The notes: a model not told the origin generated them from the sequence alone. Shown: positions 1 through 11,772, counted from the stretch's first letter. The stretch is 64,000 nucleotides of DNA from Comamonas fluminis (GCF_019186805.1 NZ_CP066783.1:4415501-4479500); one strand, 5' to 3'. Numbers and translations are program-made.

Positions 1-529
1 CCGTGGCGTTGACCTCACCCGTCACCGCAGCAAAGGCGATCACGATGCCGAAGTTGAACGCAATGCCCAGAAAGGCCTGGGGCATGGCAAAAAAGCGCTT
101 GGTAAACGGGTAGAGGATGGTGAACAGCACGGCAGGCACCGACCAGGCCACCGCCTCCCAGCGGGTGGAAAGCACCAGCGCGAACGAGATCAGCGTCAGC
201 ACCAGGCCGACCATGGCAGCTTCCTTGACCGAAACCTGCCCGCTGGTGATGGGGCGCTTGGTCGTACGCTTGACGTGCTTGTCAAAGTCGCGGTCGGCAA
301 TGTCATTGATGGTGCAGCCCGCGCTGCGCATCAGCACCGTGCCCAGCACAAACACCACCAGCAGGTGCCAGCCCGGAAAGCCATTGGAAGCCACCCACAG
401 CGCCACCAGCGTGGGCCAGACCAGCACCAGCCAGCCAGCGGGCCGATCAAAGCGAATCAGGTCCAGATACAGCGAAAGACGGCTGCGCTGAGGCGCAGGT
501 GCTGGCGATGTGGGAGTGGAAGCAGTCAT
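1..529 (-). CDS. ubiA: 4-hydroxybenzoate octaprenyltransferase, partial (3' end outside window)
   Basis: Reading the minus strand from ATG at 529 gives an uninterrupted 176-codon frame running off the left edge. It has a short Pro/Ala-rich N-terminus, a first membrane segment near residues 33-48, and the UbiA prenyl-diphosphate/Mg-binding motif NDIADRDFD at about residues 75-83, followed by KRTTKRPI and further hydrophobic helices. UbiA is an inner-membrane enzyme that prenylates 4-hydroxybenzoate in ubiquinone synthesis. It is the last of three minus-strand genes (recG, oxyR, ubiA), but a terminator-like hairpin separates it from oxyR, so it probably has its own promoter in the 140 bases upstream. 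The motif makes the family assignment firm; only the C-terminal half is missing. Confidence 0.93.
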   Translation of the reverse strand, partial: MTASTPTSPAPAPQRSRLSLYLDLIRFDRPAGWLVLVWPTLVALWVASNGFPGWHLLVVFVLGTVLMRSAGCTINDIADRDFDKHVKRTTKRPITSGQVSVKEAAMVGLVLTLISFALVLSTRWEAVAWSVPAVLFTILYPFTKRFFAMPQAFLGIAFNFGIVIAFAAVTGEVNAT

Positions 530-623
530 GACAGGGGCAAGTTCAAAGTTCGGCGCAGCTCCATTGTGCCGCGCATGGCGGCAATCCTCTCTGGCGTGCG
601 CAACCCACCCCTCTCGCGGCCAT

Positions 624-650
624 GAAAAAAGGCCGCATGCGCGGCCCTTA
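624..650 (-). terminator. Intrinsic terminator after oxyR
   Basis: On the minus strand GGCCGC and GCGGCC form a perfect stem (631-646) followed by six T (625-630). It lies 20 bases past the oxyR stop. Confidence 0.75.
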
Positions 651-668
651 TTCGTGGATGTCTGCCGA

Positions 669-1637
669 TTATTCCGACAGGCGCTGCACGCCGGGCAGCG
701 GGCAGGCATAGACGGCGTTGCGCAGTGCAGCAATCGCCTCATAGCGCGTGAAACTGCGGCGCCATGCCAGCACCACACGGCGCGTAGGCGGGGCGATGCC
801 GTCTTCCTCATGAATGGGCAGATAGCGAATATGTGGCTCATCGCCCTTGCGGCGACGTTCCGTAGGCGCCAGCGCGTCTTCAGGCACGGACAGGCGCGGC
901 ACCAGGGTCACGCCCATGCCGGCGGCCACCATGTGCTTGATGGTCTCCAGCGAGGAGCCTTCGAACGTGCGGCGAATGCCTTCCGAATTGCTGGCGCAGC
1001 GCGCAAATTCGGGGCAGACCTCCAGCACGTGGTCGCGAAAGCAGTGGCCCGCGCCCAGCAGCAGCATGGTTTCGTTCTTGAGGTCTGTGGTGGACAGGCT
1101 TTTTTTCTGTGCCAGCGGGTGACCACTGGGCACGGCGGCCATGAAGGGCTCGTCGTACAGCGGCGCCAGCGCCAGACCGGTGTCCGGGAAGGGCTCGGCC
1201 ATGATGGCGCAGTCAATTTCACCGGTGCGCAGCATCTCCAGCAGCTTGACAGTGAAGTTCTCCTGCAGCATCAGCGGCATCTGCGGCGTGTTCTTGATGG
1301 AGTTGCGCACCAGCTCAGGCAGCAGATAGGGGCCGATGGTGTAGATCACACCCAGCGTCAGCACGCCGGACAGAGGATCCTTGCCGCGCTTGGCAATTTC
1401 CTTGATTTCGTTGGCCTGCTCCAGCACGCTTTGCGCCTGTCGCACAATTTCCTCACCCAGAGAGGTCACCGAAACCTCACCAGCGCTGCGCTCGAAGAGC
1501 TTGACGTCCAGCTCTTCTTCCAGCTTCTTGATGGCCACGGACAGCGTGGGTTGAGAGACGTAGCAAGCCTCGGCAGCTCGGCCAAAGTGCTTTTCACGCG
1601 CCACGGCCACGATGTACTTCAATTCGGTAAGGGTCAT
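669..1637 (-). CDS. oxyR: LysR-type hydrogen-peroxide sensor OxyR
   Basis: A 322-residue LysR-family activator. The N-terminal winged helix (about residues 1-60) begins [20 protein letters not shown], and the substrate/redox domain follows. Two cysteines in [12 protein letters not shown] fall at residues 199 and 208, the same numbers as the disulfide-forming pair of E. coli OxyR, which argues for a true peroxide switch rather than a general LysR regulator. The ATG at 1637 was preferred to an upstream in-frame start at 1754 because it begins exactly at the conserved N-terminus. It follows recG on the same strand with 188 bases between; a recG-oxyR neighbourhood is common in betaproteobacteria. 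No catalase gene is visible nearby. Confidence 0.94.
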   Translation of the reverse strand: MTLTELKYIVAVAREKHFGRAAEACYVSQPTLSVAIKKLEEELDVKLFERSAGEVSVTSLGEEIVRQAQSVLEQANEIKEIAKRGKDPLSGVLTLGVIYTIGPYLLPELVRNSIKNTPQMPLMLQENFTVKLLEMLRTGEIDCAIMAEPFPDTGLALAPLYDEPFMAAVPSGHPLAQKKSLSTTDLKNETMLLLGAGHCFRDHVLEVCPEFARCASNSEGIRRTFEGSSLETIKHMVAAGMGVTLVPRLSVPEDALAPTERRRKGDEPHIRYLPIHEEDGIAPPTRRVVLAWRRSFTRYEAIAALRNAVYACPLPGVQRLSE

Positions 1638-1825
1638 AGAGACTTTGTGATGGGGGCCATCAATAACAGCAGGAATTGTGCAATTGCGGGCCGCCTGCCT
1701 GCAAGATATATGGAGGCAGACACTCCCAATACAGGCATTCAACCACAAATCCATTCGGCGAAGGATTACAGAAGGTTCGTAAATTGCTTTGGAATTTACG
1801 TTTTAAAACATCCTTTTACAAGACT

Positions 1826-4045
<2,220 letters not shown>

Positions 4046-4210
4046 GCGAAAGGTGTTGTCGGTGCGACCCAGCACAGCTGCATCGCACCTCATCAATAAA
4101 ACAGTGTATGAATATACAGCTCTCCGTGGGGAATTGAGCGTCTGACATAAAGGAATTCTGCGATGCATTTATGATGCTTTTAGTTACATCATGCGTTCCT
4201 TCATCGAATT

Positions 4211-5404
4211 GTGTTAAAGCGCATACGCGTCGAGCAGGCCATAGTGGGCATGTTTGTGCATGAGCTCTGTGGCCCATGGATGAAGCATCCCTTCTGGCGC
4301 AACCGCTTTCTGCTCTCCACCGAACAAGATCTGGATCGGCTTCGCTCCACCCAGATCGAATACCTGTGGATAGATGGCAGCAAGGGACTAAGCGCACCCG
4401 ATTCAGAGCCCGTGCAGGCCATCGTCGAAGCACCTGCGGCTGAAGCGCCACCTGCACCAGAGGCGCCCAAGACAACACCTCTGCTACAAGAACTGGAGCG
4501 CGCAGCCCATATCTGCGCTAGAGCTGGCCTGGTTCTGCAGTCCATGTTCAGCGATGTGCGCCTGGGCCGCCCTGTTGAGCGCGACAGTGCGGACCGTCTG
4601 GTGCAGCAGATGCATGCCTCCATCAAGCGCAATCCGCATGCGCTGATCAGTCTGGCCCGCATCAAAACCGCCGACAACTACACCTATCTGCACAGCATGG
4701 CCGTCTGCGCGCTGATGATGGCTCTGGCCCAGCGCATGCAGATGAGCGAGGAAGAGGTGCGGCTGGCGGGCCTGGCAGGCCTGCTGCACGATGTCGGCAA
4801 ATGCCGCATCCCGCTGCATATCCTGAACAAGCCTGGCGCACTGACTCCCGAAGAGTGGCTGACCATGCAGGATCACTCCCGCCTGGGTGCGCAATTGCTG
4901 CGCCCAATGGATGTGCCCGATCTGGTTCTGCAAGCCTGTCTGCAGCACCATGAAAAAATGGATGGCAGCGGCTACCCCGGCAAGCTCAAAGGCACGCAGA
5001 TTCACCCGCTATCGCGCATGACGGCGATCTGCGACATCTATGACGCGGTGACCTCGGACCGCCCCTACAAAAAAGGCTGGCCGCCCGCACAGGCGCTGCA
5101 GCGCATGGCTCAGTGGTGCGGCGACCATCTGGACAAAGTCATCTTCGAGCAGTTCGTGCAGACGGTGGGGATCTACCCTGTCGGCTCGCTGGTGCGCCTG
5201 AGCAATGAGCAGCTGGCAGTGGTGATTGACGCCACCTCAAACAGCCTGCTGACTCCCAAAGTTCGGGTCTTCTACTGCGCGCAGACACGCCAGCCACTCT
5301 CTCCCGCAGAGCTGGAGCTGCACCAGAGCGAGATTCGCATCATTTCGCGCGAAGACCCTGAAAACTGGGGGCTAGGACCGCTGAATTCGCTGTGGCAGCC
5401 CTGA
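4211..5404 (+). CDS. HD-GYP domain protein with DUF3391 N-terminus, likely c-di-GMP phosphodiesterase
   Basis: 397 residues with a GTG start. The N-terminal 60 residues (RIRVEQAIVGMFVHEL) match the DUF3391 type often found before HD-GYP domains. A Pro/Ala-rich linker (about 62-86) follows, then the catalytic domain with LLHDVGK (His193-Asp194), HHEKMDGSGYP (His246-His247, GYP 254-256) and the downstream AICDIYDAVTSDRPYK helix. All metal ligands and the GYP signature are present, so hydrolysis of cyclic-di-GMP is the expected activity. There is no membrane segment, so it is cytoplasmic. It stands alone between divergent recG and queA and gives no hint of its input signal. Confidence 0.88.
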   Translation: MLKRIRVEQAIVGMFVHELCGPWMKHPFWRNRFLLSTEQDLDRLRSTQIEYLWIDGSKGLSAPDSEPVQAIVEAPAAEAPPAPEAPKTTPLLQELERAAHICARAGLVLQSMFSDVRLGRPVERDSADRLVQQMHASIKRNPHALISLARIKTADNYTYLHSMAVCALMMALAQRMQMSEEEVRLAGLAGLLHDVGKCRIPLHILNKPGALTPEEWLTMQDHSRLGAQLLRPMDVPDLVLQACLQHHEKMDGSGYPGKLKGTQIHPLSRMTAICDIYDAVTSDRPYKKGWPPAQALQRMAQWCGDHLDKVIFEQFVQTVGIYPVGSLVRLSNEQLAVVIDATSNSLLTPKVRVFYCAQTRQPLSPAELELHQSEIRIISREDPENWGLGPLNSLWQP

Positions 5405-5491
5405 CGCCTGCAGCCTTAAAGCCAATTTGAGACAATCGACAACCTGTTTGATTGAACTTGGAACGGGCCTCGTTCGGCCCTCAAGCCCCGC

Positions 5492-6580
5492 ATGTCTTCC
5501 TGCTCTCGTGAATTCACCCTCAGCGATTTCGACTTCAACCTTCCCGAATCGTTGATTGCTCAGCACCCCACCGCAGTCCGCAGCGCCTCGCGCCTGCTCG
5601 ATGGTCGCGAAATGCCGCCCACCGACCGCATCTTCCGCGAACTGCCAGACCTGCTCCAGGCAGGTGACCTGTTGGTCTTCAATGACACCAAGGTCATCAA
5701 GGCCCGCGTCTTCGGCGAAAAAGCCAGCGGTGGCAAGATCGAGCTACTGGTCGAGCGCGTGCTTCAGAACAATGAAGTTGTGGCCCATATGCGCGTGAGC
5801 AAGAAGCCATTGCCGGGCGCCAAGATTCACCTCTGCGGCGGCCTGAAAAACGGCGGCTTTGAAGCCACCCTGCTGGGACGCTGGCCTGACGAAAACGGCC
5901 CCCTGTTCCACCTGTCCTTTCAGGGCAACAGCGGCCAGACGCCTTATGAATTGCTGGACCAGTTTGGTCATCTGCCACTGCCTCCGTATATCGAGCGCCA
6001 GCAAAACAGCGAGCACGATCCGGACGAAAAAGAAGACAGCGAACGCTACCAAACCGTATTCGCCGCCCACCCTGGTGCAGTCGCAGCGCCCACAGCCGCG
6101 CTTCACTTCGATGAAACCGTCCTCGCCGCGCTGCAGGCCAAGGGCGTGGAACGCGCCAGTGTCACCCTGCACGTAGGCGCTGGCACCTTCCAGCCGGTCA
6201 AGACCGAAAACCTCGCCGAGCACAAAATGCACAGCGAGTGGTATGACATTCCCCTGCCCACACTTGCCGCCATGGAACGCTGCCGCCAGCGCGGCGGACG
6301 CATCATCGCCGTTGGCACCACCACTGTGCGCACTCTGGAGTCATGGGCCAAATACGGCAACACCACAGGTGACACCAGCATCTTCATCACCCCAGGTTTC
6401 GAATACCAGGTGGTCGACATGCTGATCACCAACTTCCACTTGCCCAAAAGTACCCTGATGATGCTGGTCAGTGCTTTTGCGGGTTACGAGCACATCATGA
6501 AGCTGTACGATCACGCCATCGCCCAGCACTATCGCTTCTTCAGCTATGGAGATTCAATGTTGCTGCAGCGCAAGCGCTGA
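5492..6580 (+). CDS. queA: S-adenosylmethionine:tRNA ribosyltransferase-isomerase QueA
   Basis: 362 residues. QueA transfers and isomerises the ribosyl group of AdoMet onto 7-aminomethyl-7-deazaguanine in tRNA, giving epoxyqueuosine. The N-terminus [19 protein letters not shown], the internal [16 protein letters not shown] and the C-terminal [19 protein letters not shown] are diagnostic. A stretch near residues 172-186 ([14 protein letters not shown]) carries the usual ERYQTVF motif after an acidic insertion. The common partner tgt is not downstream; a Wzz-like gene follows instead, 77 bases on. Confidence 0.95.
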   Translation: MSSCSREFTLSDFDFNLPESLIAQHPTAVRSASRLLDGREMPPTDRIFRELPDLLQAGDLLVFNDTKVIKARVFGEKASGGKIELLVERVLQNNEVVAHMRVSKKPLPGAKIHLCGGLKNGGFEATLLGRWPDENGPLFHLSFQGNSGQTPYELLDQFGHLPLPPYIERQQNSEHDPDEKEDSERYQTVFAAHPGAVAAPTAALHFDETVLAALQAKGVERASVTLHVGAGTFQPVKTENLAEHKMHSEWYDIPLPTLAAMERCRQRGGRIIAVGTTTVRTLESWAKYGNTTGDTSIFITPGFEYQVVDMLITNFHLPKSTLMMLVSAFAGYEHIMKLYDHAIAQHYRFFSYGDSMLLQRKR

Positions 6581-6657
6581 GTCGGCTCGGCGCGACCATT
6601 ACAAATAGCCACACTACCCTTCCTGCATGTCCTGCACTTCAGGGTTAGATTTCGCCA

Positions 6658-7539
6658 ATGCCCAATAACGCTTCCAACGTAACTGTCGACCCTCACAATC
6701 CATCAGATGACGAACTGGATTTACTTGATCTCCTGGTCACGTTTGTCGAGAACTGGAAACTCCTGATTCTGGGTCCCATTGCTGTTGGACTGATCGCTCT
6801 GGGCATCAGCTTCGTCGTACCCAAAACATATCAGAGTGAGTCCTCTGTGCAGGTTGAGCGCTCGGGCTCCGGCTTTTCTGCCCCAGTTGCAGCAAGCCTT
6901 GCGCTGTCTGCAGACGTGTTGCACACGATTGCACCAGTGGCGGGGCTTGATGATGGACTGACGACAGAAGAAATCTATAAGCAACTCAGCAAGCGTATCT
7001 CTGTCAGTGTTGGCAAGCAGGACAAACTGCTCAATGTGGTTACTCAAGCAAAAAGCCCGGAAGCAGCACAAAAACTCAACCAGGCCTTGCTGGACACACT
7101 GTTTCCCTTCAGCAAACCTCGTGGCACTGAAAAAGAACAATTGCAGTTGCAACTGGCAAGTGAAAAGAAGCGCTTGGAGGAATCTCTGAAACTGGAGCAG
7201 GACACCGCAGCCAGTATCGCTGCAGGCAAAAGCGTGACAGAGGCAACCAGTCGCCTTTATGGAGAGTTGCTGTCAGCGAACAGCACAAGACAGCAAACTA
7301 TTCTTGAAATGGAGCGCCGCCTTCAAGGTCTGGACAATGACGACGTGGTTCAGACTCCCACACTGCCCGAGTCAGCCATCAAACCGAAAAAATCGCTCAT
7401 TGCCATCGGCGCAACCATTGCATCAGGCTTTCTGCTGCTCGTGTTTGTTTTTGCAAGACAGGCCTTGCGTTCTGCACAGGAAGCCTCGCCTGAACAAGCT
7501 GAGAAAATTGCCCGTATCCGCAAGGCTCTGCCCTGGTAA
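6658..7539 (+). CDS. Wzz/chain-length-determinant-like inner-membrane protein
   Basis: 293 residues with the layout of polysaccharide co-polymerases: a short cytoplasmic N-terminus (DDELDLLDLLVTFVENWK), a first membrane helix at about 33-52, a large periplasmic domain with predicted coiled coil (EKKRLEESLKLEQDTA), and a second helix at about 247-266. The proline-rich PTLPESAIKPKK just before the second helix is typical of the family. Wzz proteins set the length of O-antigen or exported polysaccharide, but no glycosyltransferase, flippase or polymerase lies in the window, so this is an orphan copy and its substrate cannot be named. It ends at a clear terminator. Confidence 0.75.
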   Translation: MPNNASNVTVDPHNPSDDELDLLDLLVTFVENWKLLILGPIAVGLIALGISFVVPKTYQSESSVQVERSGSGFSAPVAASLALSADVLHTIAPVAGLDDGLTTEEIYKQLSKRISVSVGKQDKLLNVVTQAKSPEAAQKLNQALLDTLFPFSKPRGTEKEQLQLQLASEKKRLEESLKLEQDTAASIAAGKSVTEATSRLYGELLSANSTRQQTILEMERRLQGLDNDDVVQTPTLPESAIKPKKSLIAIGATIASGFLLLVFVFARQALRSAQEASPEQAEKIARIRKALPW

Positions 7540-7560
7540 GCTCAGCAGCATGCATTCATG

Positions 7561-7583
7561 AGCCCGCTGACGCGGGCTTTTTT
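7561..7583 (+). terminator. Intrinsic terminator after the Wzz-like gene
   Basis: AGCCCGC-TGAC-GCGGGCT forms a perfect seven-base-pair stem followed by a T run, 21 bases past the stop. Confidence 0.88.
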
Positions 7584-7621
7584 GCGCCTCATTGCAAAGC
7601 TTTGTCTGACAGAGCATCGAT

Positions 7622-7719
7622 CAATGGCAATGGCAATGGCAATGGCAATGGCAATGGCAATGGCAATGGCAATGGCAATGGCAATGGCAATGGCAATGGC
7701 AATGGCAATGGCAATGGCA
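7622..7719. repeat. Hexanucleotide tandem repeat, 16 copies of CAATGG
   Basis: Sixteen exact, uninterrupted CAATGG units run from 7622 to 7717 and end in CATTGCCAT, which is nearly the reverse complement of the last unit. The array lies between the Wzz-like terminator and the 3' end of ung, outside any supported gene. Reading through it on the minus strand gives only His-Cys, Ala-Ile or Pro-Leu dipeptide runs, which I regard as chance frames. Confidence 0.97.
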
Positions 7720-7762
7720 TTGCCATCGTGCTGCTGACGTGCTTGGCCGGTGACAAAGAGTG

Positions 7763-8491
7763 TCAATAGCCATGCGCGTGCCTGAACTCCCGAGCCTTGC
7801 CAAAGTGCCCATTGCCAATAAATGGCACAGGCGGCCGCAGCGCAGACAGCGGTGAGGGGTGATTGCTCATCAGCACCAGATGCCCTCGGTCCTGCGGAAT
7901 GAAGACCCGTTTGGATTGAGCGTGTGCGCCCCAAAGCATAAATACAGTGGGACGTCCCTGCTCGGCCACATGGCGAATGATGGCGTCCGTCAAGGCTTCC
8001 CAGCCTTTCTTGGCATGGCTGGCCGCTTGGCCTTCTTCCACCGTCAGGCAGGTGTTGAGCAACAGCACACCATGCTGTGCCCAGCCCACCAGGCTGCCTC
8101 CAGGCTGCGGAAACGGTGGAAACGGCGTGCCCAGATCGCGCTGCATTTCCTTGAACATATTCAACAGCGAAGGCGGCACGCGCACGCCGGGTGCTACAGA
8201 AAAAGCCAGGCCTTCCGCCTGCCCGCGTCCGTGATAGGGATCCTGCCCGAGGATGACCACTCGCACCTCTTGCGGCGGTGTCAGCTCCAGCGCACGCAGT
8301 GGCTTGGGGGGGAAGATCACCGCACCATCATTCAGGCGCTGCTGCAAAAAGCCCAGCAATTGCTGGCCGGTCTTGCCCGCAAAGAACTCATCCACCACAG
8401 ACTGCCAGCCAGAAGCCACAGGCCATGCCGCAGGGTCTGCGACTATCAGTTGCGTAGAGGAAAGGTCTTGACTGGGGCTGAAGGAACTCAT
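7763..8491 (-). CDS. ung: Uracil-DNA glycosylase
   Basis: 242 residues from the ATG at 8491 (a further in-frame ATG lies at 8521; the 8491 start has an AGAGAAAA stretch about eight bases upstream). Ung removes uracil from DNA. The catalytic water-activating loop GQDPYHG (residues 82-88, Asp84) and the DNA-intercalation loop HPSPLS (His211) are intact, as is the FMLWGAHAQ strand. A single-copy family-1 enzyme in a monocistronic setting, divergent from the winged-helix gene. The CAATGG tandem array begins 44 bases past its stop. Confidence 0.95.
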   Translation of the reverse strand: MSSFSPSQDLSSTQLIVADPAAWPVASGWQSVVDEFFAGKTGQQLLGFLQQRLNDGAVIFPPKPLRALELTPPQEVRVVILGQDPYHGRGQAEGLAFSVAPGVRVPPSLLNMFKEMQRDLGTPFPPFPQPGGSLVGWAQHGVLLLNTCLTVEEGQAASHAKKGWEALTDAIIRHVAEQGRPTVFMLWGAHAQSKRVFIPQDRGHLVLMSNHPSPLSALRPPVPFIGNGHFGKAREFRHAHGY

Positions 8492-8647
8492 GCGCTTATT
8501 TTCTCTGTGTTTGATGGGCATTTGCGCCCAAATAAAGGGTTAACCCTTAGCCTCTGACACTCAAAATACCTGATTTCAGTGAGTGACCTGAAGTGCCTAA
8601 CTGCAAAGAATTGCAACCAACGCCAACACATGGCGATGGAGGATCTT

Positions 8648-9046
8648 ATGCACAGCACCTATCACACTCAGTCTTCGTCCGTTACCAGCATGTTTGCCAG
8701 CGCGCGCTCGGCCTTCAGCCTGGGCCCCAAAGGCTTTCGGTTTGCCGGCTGGGAACTGCGCCTTCGCTCACGCAGCCTGATCAACTTTGAAGGCAAGGAA
8801 GTGGGCTTGACCAAGACCGAATGTGCGCTGCTGCAGGCACTGCTGCACCGCCCCCGCCAAATCATGAGCCGTGAGCAGATCATGGACATGACCCAGGCCG
8901 AAAGCGATGTCTTTGACCGCGCGATCGATGTGCAGATGCTGCGTCTGCGTCGCAAAATTGAGGCATCCAGCCATGCACCCGCCTTGCTCAAGACCAAGCG
9001 CGGCGCGGGCTACTTTCTGGATGCCGACGTGCAGGTTCTGAACTGA
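8648..9046 (+). CDS. Stand-alone OmpR/PhoB-type winged-helix DNA-binding protein, no receiver domain
   Basis: 132 residues from the ATG at 8648, chosen because GGAGGA lies four bases upstream; an earlier in-frame start at 8579 lacks one. After a roughly 30-residue Ser/Thr-rich leader, residues 35-128 form a Trans_reg_C domain: FAGWELRLRSRSLI, the recognition-helix region DRAIDVQMLRLRRKIE, and the wing strand LLKTKRGAGYFL. The phospho-acceptor receiver domain that normally precedes this fold is absent, so it is not a conventional response regulator. It converges on trpC with 21 bases between. Its targets are unknown. Confidence 0.8.
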   Translation: MHSTYHTQSSSVTSMFASARSAFSLGPKGFRFAGWELRLRSRSLINFEGKEVGLTKTECALLQALLHRPRQIMSREQIMDMTQAESDVFDRAIDVQMLRLRRKIEASSHAPALLKTKRGAGYFLDADVQVLN

Positions 9047-9067
9047 GCCTGCAGCCAGAGCTTGCGC

Positions 9068-9868
9068 TTAGCCAAACAGCTTGGCCAGCGCATCACCTGG
9101 ATCGGCGGCGCGCATAAAGGCCTCGCCCACCAAGAAGGCATTGATGCCAGCATCGCGCATGGTCTTCACATCAGCGGCAGTCAGAATACCGGACTCAGTC
9201 ACCAACAAGCGATCTGCAGGCACATTTTTCTGCAACTCCAGCGTGGTTTCGATATGGACTTCGAAATTGCGCAGATTGCGGTTGTTGATGCCCACTAGCT
9301 CCGTTTTGAGCTTGAGCGCGCGGTCCAGCTCGGCACCATCATGCACCTCGACCAGTACGGCCATATCCAGGCTGCGTGCGATCTGCTCCATCTCGGCCAT
9401 TTGCGCGTCTTCCAGGCAGGCAGCGATCAGCAGGATGGCATCAGCGCCCATGGCGCGCGACTCATAGATCTGGTACGGATCGACCATAAAATCCTTGCGC
9501 AGCACGGGCAGCGTGGTGCTGGCACGGGCCTGCTTCAGATAGTCGGGCTGGCCCTGAAAGAACTGGCGATCCGTCAACACCGACAGGCAGGCAGCGCTGG
9601 TCTTGCCATCACCCACCATATAGCTCTGCGCAATCTCGGCAGGGTCGAAGTTGGCGCGAATCACGCCCTTGCTGGGGCTGGCCTTTTTGACCTCGGCAAT
9701 TACCGCCGCCTGGTTCAGCGCAATCTTGGCACGCAGCGCGCCCACAAAATCGCGGGTCAGCACACGGCTTTCAGCATCGCGGCGCATGTCCTCAAAGGAC
9801 AGCTTTTTCTTCGCGGCCGCTACTTCCTGCACTTTGACGTCGCAGATTTTTTTCAAGATGTCAGACAT
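9068..9868 (-). CDS. trpC: Indole-3-glycerol-phosphate synthase
   Basis: 266 residues, TIM-barrel TrpC, converting CdRP to indole-3-glycerol phosphate. Diagnostic segments are [19 protein letters not shown] (catalytic Lys), [18 protein letters not shown], and [15 protein letters not shown] with the C-terminal phosphate site GEAFMRA. It is the last gene of the trp operon and starts two bases after the stop of the 48-residue membrane peptide, which implies translational coupling. It is monofunctional, with no TrpF fusion as in E. coli; trpFBA lie elsewhere. Confidence 0.95.
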   Translation of the reverse strand: MSDILKKICDVKVQEVAAAKKKLSFEDMRRDAESRVLTRDFVGALRAKIALNQAAVIAEVKKASPSKGVIRANFDPAEIAQSYMVGDGKTSAACLSVLTDRQFFQGQPDYLKQARASTTLPVLRKDFMVDPYQIYESRAMGADAILLIAACLEDAQMAEMEQIARSLDMAVLVEVHDGAELDRALKLKTELVGINNRNLRNFEVHIETTLELQKNVPADRLLVTESGILTAADVKTMRDAGINAFLVGEAFMRAADPGDALAKLFG

Positions 9869-9870
9869 TC

Positions 9871-10017
9871 TTATTCCTTGGATTCAGGGGCCGGAGCACG
9901 CACCACCTTCATGATGAAGTGATGCATGGCGATGCCAACCACAATGAACAGCAGCGAGACACCCAGAACAATCCAGGTTCCCGCATCATTCCAGATAGGC
10001 GCGTGCAGCAGGCTCAT
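9871..10017 (-). CDS. 48-residue single-pass membrane peptide inside the trp operon
   Basis: An intact frame from ATG at 10017 to TAA at 9871, encoding 48 residues that start [20 protein letters not shown] and end in a charged tail ([10 protein letters not shown]). Residues of about 14-36 form one hydrophobic helix ([20 protein letters not shown]). Its ATG overlaps the trpD TGA as ATGA, and its stop lies two bases before the trpC ATG, so it is placed exactly as a coupled operon gene. I do not recognise a named family. It could be a genuine small membrane protein co-made with the anthranilate branch, or a structural spacer that couples trpD to trpC translation. The tight fit on both sides is the main evidence that it is real. 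Confidence 0.72.
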   Translation of the reverse strand: MSLLHAPIWNDAGTWIVLGVSLLFIVVGIAMHHFIMKVVRAPAPESKE

Positions 10018-11048
10018 GCCTGGGCGCTCAGCTTTTGCGTATAGCCCACCAGCTCATTGAGCTTGGCCAGCGCCGCACCGCTGTCAACAGCCTTTTGCGC
10101 ACGCTCCAGCCCGTCTTCGATAGAGCTGGCCACATTGGCCGCATACAGCGCAGCGCCTGCATTCAGGCAAACGATGTCACGCGCCGGGCCTTGCTGACCT
10201 TGCAACACGCCCATCAGCATGGCTTTGGATTCTTCGGGGTTCTCGACCTTGAGCGAGCGCGTACCCGCCATGCGCAGGCCAAAGTCCTCGGGGTGGATTT
10301 CGTATTCGCGCACCACACCGTCTTTGAGCTCGCCCACCAGCGTGCCAGCGCCCAGACTGATTTCGTCCAGACCATCGCGGCCATAGACAACCAGCGCATG
10401 CTCGGCGCCCAGACGCTGCAGCGCACGCACCTGGATACCCACCAGATCTTCGTGAAACACACCCATCAAAATGTTGGGAGCAGACGCCGGGTTGGTCAGC
10501 GGCCCCAGAATATTGAAGATGGTGCGCACACCCAGTTCCTTGCGTACGGGTGCCACGTTCTTCATGGCCGGGTGGTGGTTGGGCGCGAACATAAAGCCGA
10601 TACCCACATCGCGGATGCAATCGGCAATCTGCGCGGCGTTCAAGTTGATGTTGACGCCCAGCGCCTCCATCGCGTCCGCGCTGCCCGACTTGCTGCTGAC
10701 ACTGCGCCCGCCATGCTTGCTGACCTTGCCGCCCGCGGCCGAGATCACAAAGGTCGAGCAGGTGGAGATATTGAAGGTGTTGGCGCCGTCGCCACCCGTG
10801 CCCACGATATCGACCAGATTCTTTTTGTCATGCACGTTCACCTTGTTGGAGAACTCGCGCATTACCTCGGCCGCGGCCGAGATCTCGCCAATCGTTTCCT
10901 TCTTCACGCGCAGGCCGGTGAGGATGGACGCCGTCATGACGGGCGACAGCTCGCCACGCATGATCATGCGCATCAAGTGCAGCATCTCGTCGTGGAAGAT
11001 TTCGCGGTGTTCGATCGTGCGTTGCAGCGCTTCCTGGGGAGTAATCAT
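10014..11048 (-). CDS. trpD: Anthranilate phosphoribosyltransferase
   Basis: 344 residues. TrpD transfers the phosphoribosyl group of PRPP to anthranilate. The PRPP/Mg signature [18 protein letters not shown] is complete, with [21 protein letters not shown] and [16 protein letters not shown] supporting the fold. It overlaps the following 48-residue peptide gene by four bases (ATGA). Upstream, 137 bases separate it from trpG; that gap contains a palindromic copy of a dispersed repeat, unusual inside an otherwise tight operon. Confidence 0.96.
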   Translation of the reverse strand: MITPQEALQRTIEHREIFHDEMLHLMRMIMRGELSPVMTASILTGLRVKKETIGEISAAAEVMREFSNKVNVHDKKNLVDIVGTGGDGANTFNISTCSTFVISAAGGKVSKHGGRSVSSKSGSADAMEALGVNINLNAAQIADCIRDVGIGFMFAPNHHPAMKNVAPVRKELGVRTIFNILGPLTNPASAPNILMGVFHEDLVGIQVRALQRLGAEHALVVYGRDGLDEISLGAGTLVGELKDGVVREYEIHPEDFGLRMAGTRSLKVENPEESKAMLMGVLQGQQGPARDIVCLNAGAALYAANVASSIEDGLERAQKAVDSGAALAKLNELVGYTQKLSAQA

Positions 11049-11073
11049 TGCCGTATCTCTCTATGATTTTGTG

Positions 11074-11153
11074 AGCTGCTTGCGCTTGTCATTCATGGGA
11101 TTTGAATAGTTTTCTAAGTAAAACCCATGAATAAGAAGCGCTGACAGCTATCA
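11074..11153. repeat. Dispersed repeat family II, palindromic double copy between trpG and trpD
   Basis: AGCTGCTTGCGCTT at the left and AAGCGCTGACAGCTATCA at the right are inverted copies of one unit. Inside them, ATTCATGGG and CCCATGAAT form a second perfect inverted repeat around an AT-rich loop. The whole could fold into a long stem between trpG and trpD. Confidence 0.7.
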
Positions 11154-11185
11154 GTGAATGAGTGAACCTTGCTGATAAAGCGGAC

Positions 11186-11767
11186 TTACTTTTGCTCAAG
11201 AAAGTTCTTCAGCATGGCATGGCCATGCTCGGTCAGGATGCTCTCGGGGTGGAACTGCACGCCCTCGATGGCCAGCGTCTTGTGGCGCACGCCCTGAATT
11301 TCACCATCTTCGCTGGTCGCGGTGATTTCAAGGCAGTCAGGCAGCGTGTTCTTGTCAATCACCAGCGAGTGATAGCGGTTGACCGTGAACTCTTGAGGCA
11401 AGTCCGCAAACACGCCCTTCTGGTCGGTATGGATCACGCTGGTCTTGCCATGCATTTGCTGGGCTGCACGGATGATGTCGCCACCCAAGGCTGCGCCAAT
11501 GCTCTGGTGGCCCAGGCAGACACCCAGAATCGGCATCTTGCCCGCGAAATGTTTGATGGCAGCGACCGAAATCCCCGCCTCATTGGGCGAGCAGGGGCCG
11601 GGCGAAATCACCAGGCGCTCAATGCCTTCACGCGCCATCAGCGCCTCGACTTCGGCCACCGTGGTTTCGTCATTGCGCACCACGGTCACCTCGGCGCCCA
11701 GTTCACCAAAGTACTGAACGATGTTGTAGGTAAAGCTGTCGTAGTTATCGACCATCAGCAGTTTCAT
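11186..11767 (-). CDS. trpG: Anthranilate synthase glutaminase component
   Basis: 193 residues, class-I glutamine amidotransferase. The catalytic triad is visible as Cys in [13 protein letters not shown] and His/Glu in [14 protein letters not shown]; the oxyanion strand is [12 protein letters not shown]. It supplies ammonia to TrpE. The start lies five bases after the chorismate mutase stop. Such genes can double as pabA in folate synthesis; nothing here excludes that. Confidence 0.95.
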   Translation of the reverse strand: MKLLMVDNYDSFTYNIVQYFGELGAEVTVVRNDETTVAEVEALMAREGIERLVISPGPCSPNEAGISVAAIKHFAGKMPILGVCLGHQSIGAALGGDIIRAAQQMHGKTSVIHTDQKGVFADLPQEFTVNRYHSLVIDKNTLPDCLEITATSEDGEIQGVRHKTLAIEGVQFHPESILTEHGHAMLKNFLEQK

Positions 11768-11772
11768 GGTCC

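Noticed and set aside
7622..7719. CRISPR-like array
   Set aside because: The units are contiguous six-base repeats with no spacers.
7542..7934. Minus-strand frame with a long Ala-Ile (or His-Cys) dipeptide run
   Set aside because: The run is just the CAATGG array translated; the frame overlaps the end of ung and has no independent support.
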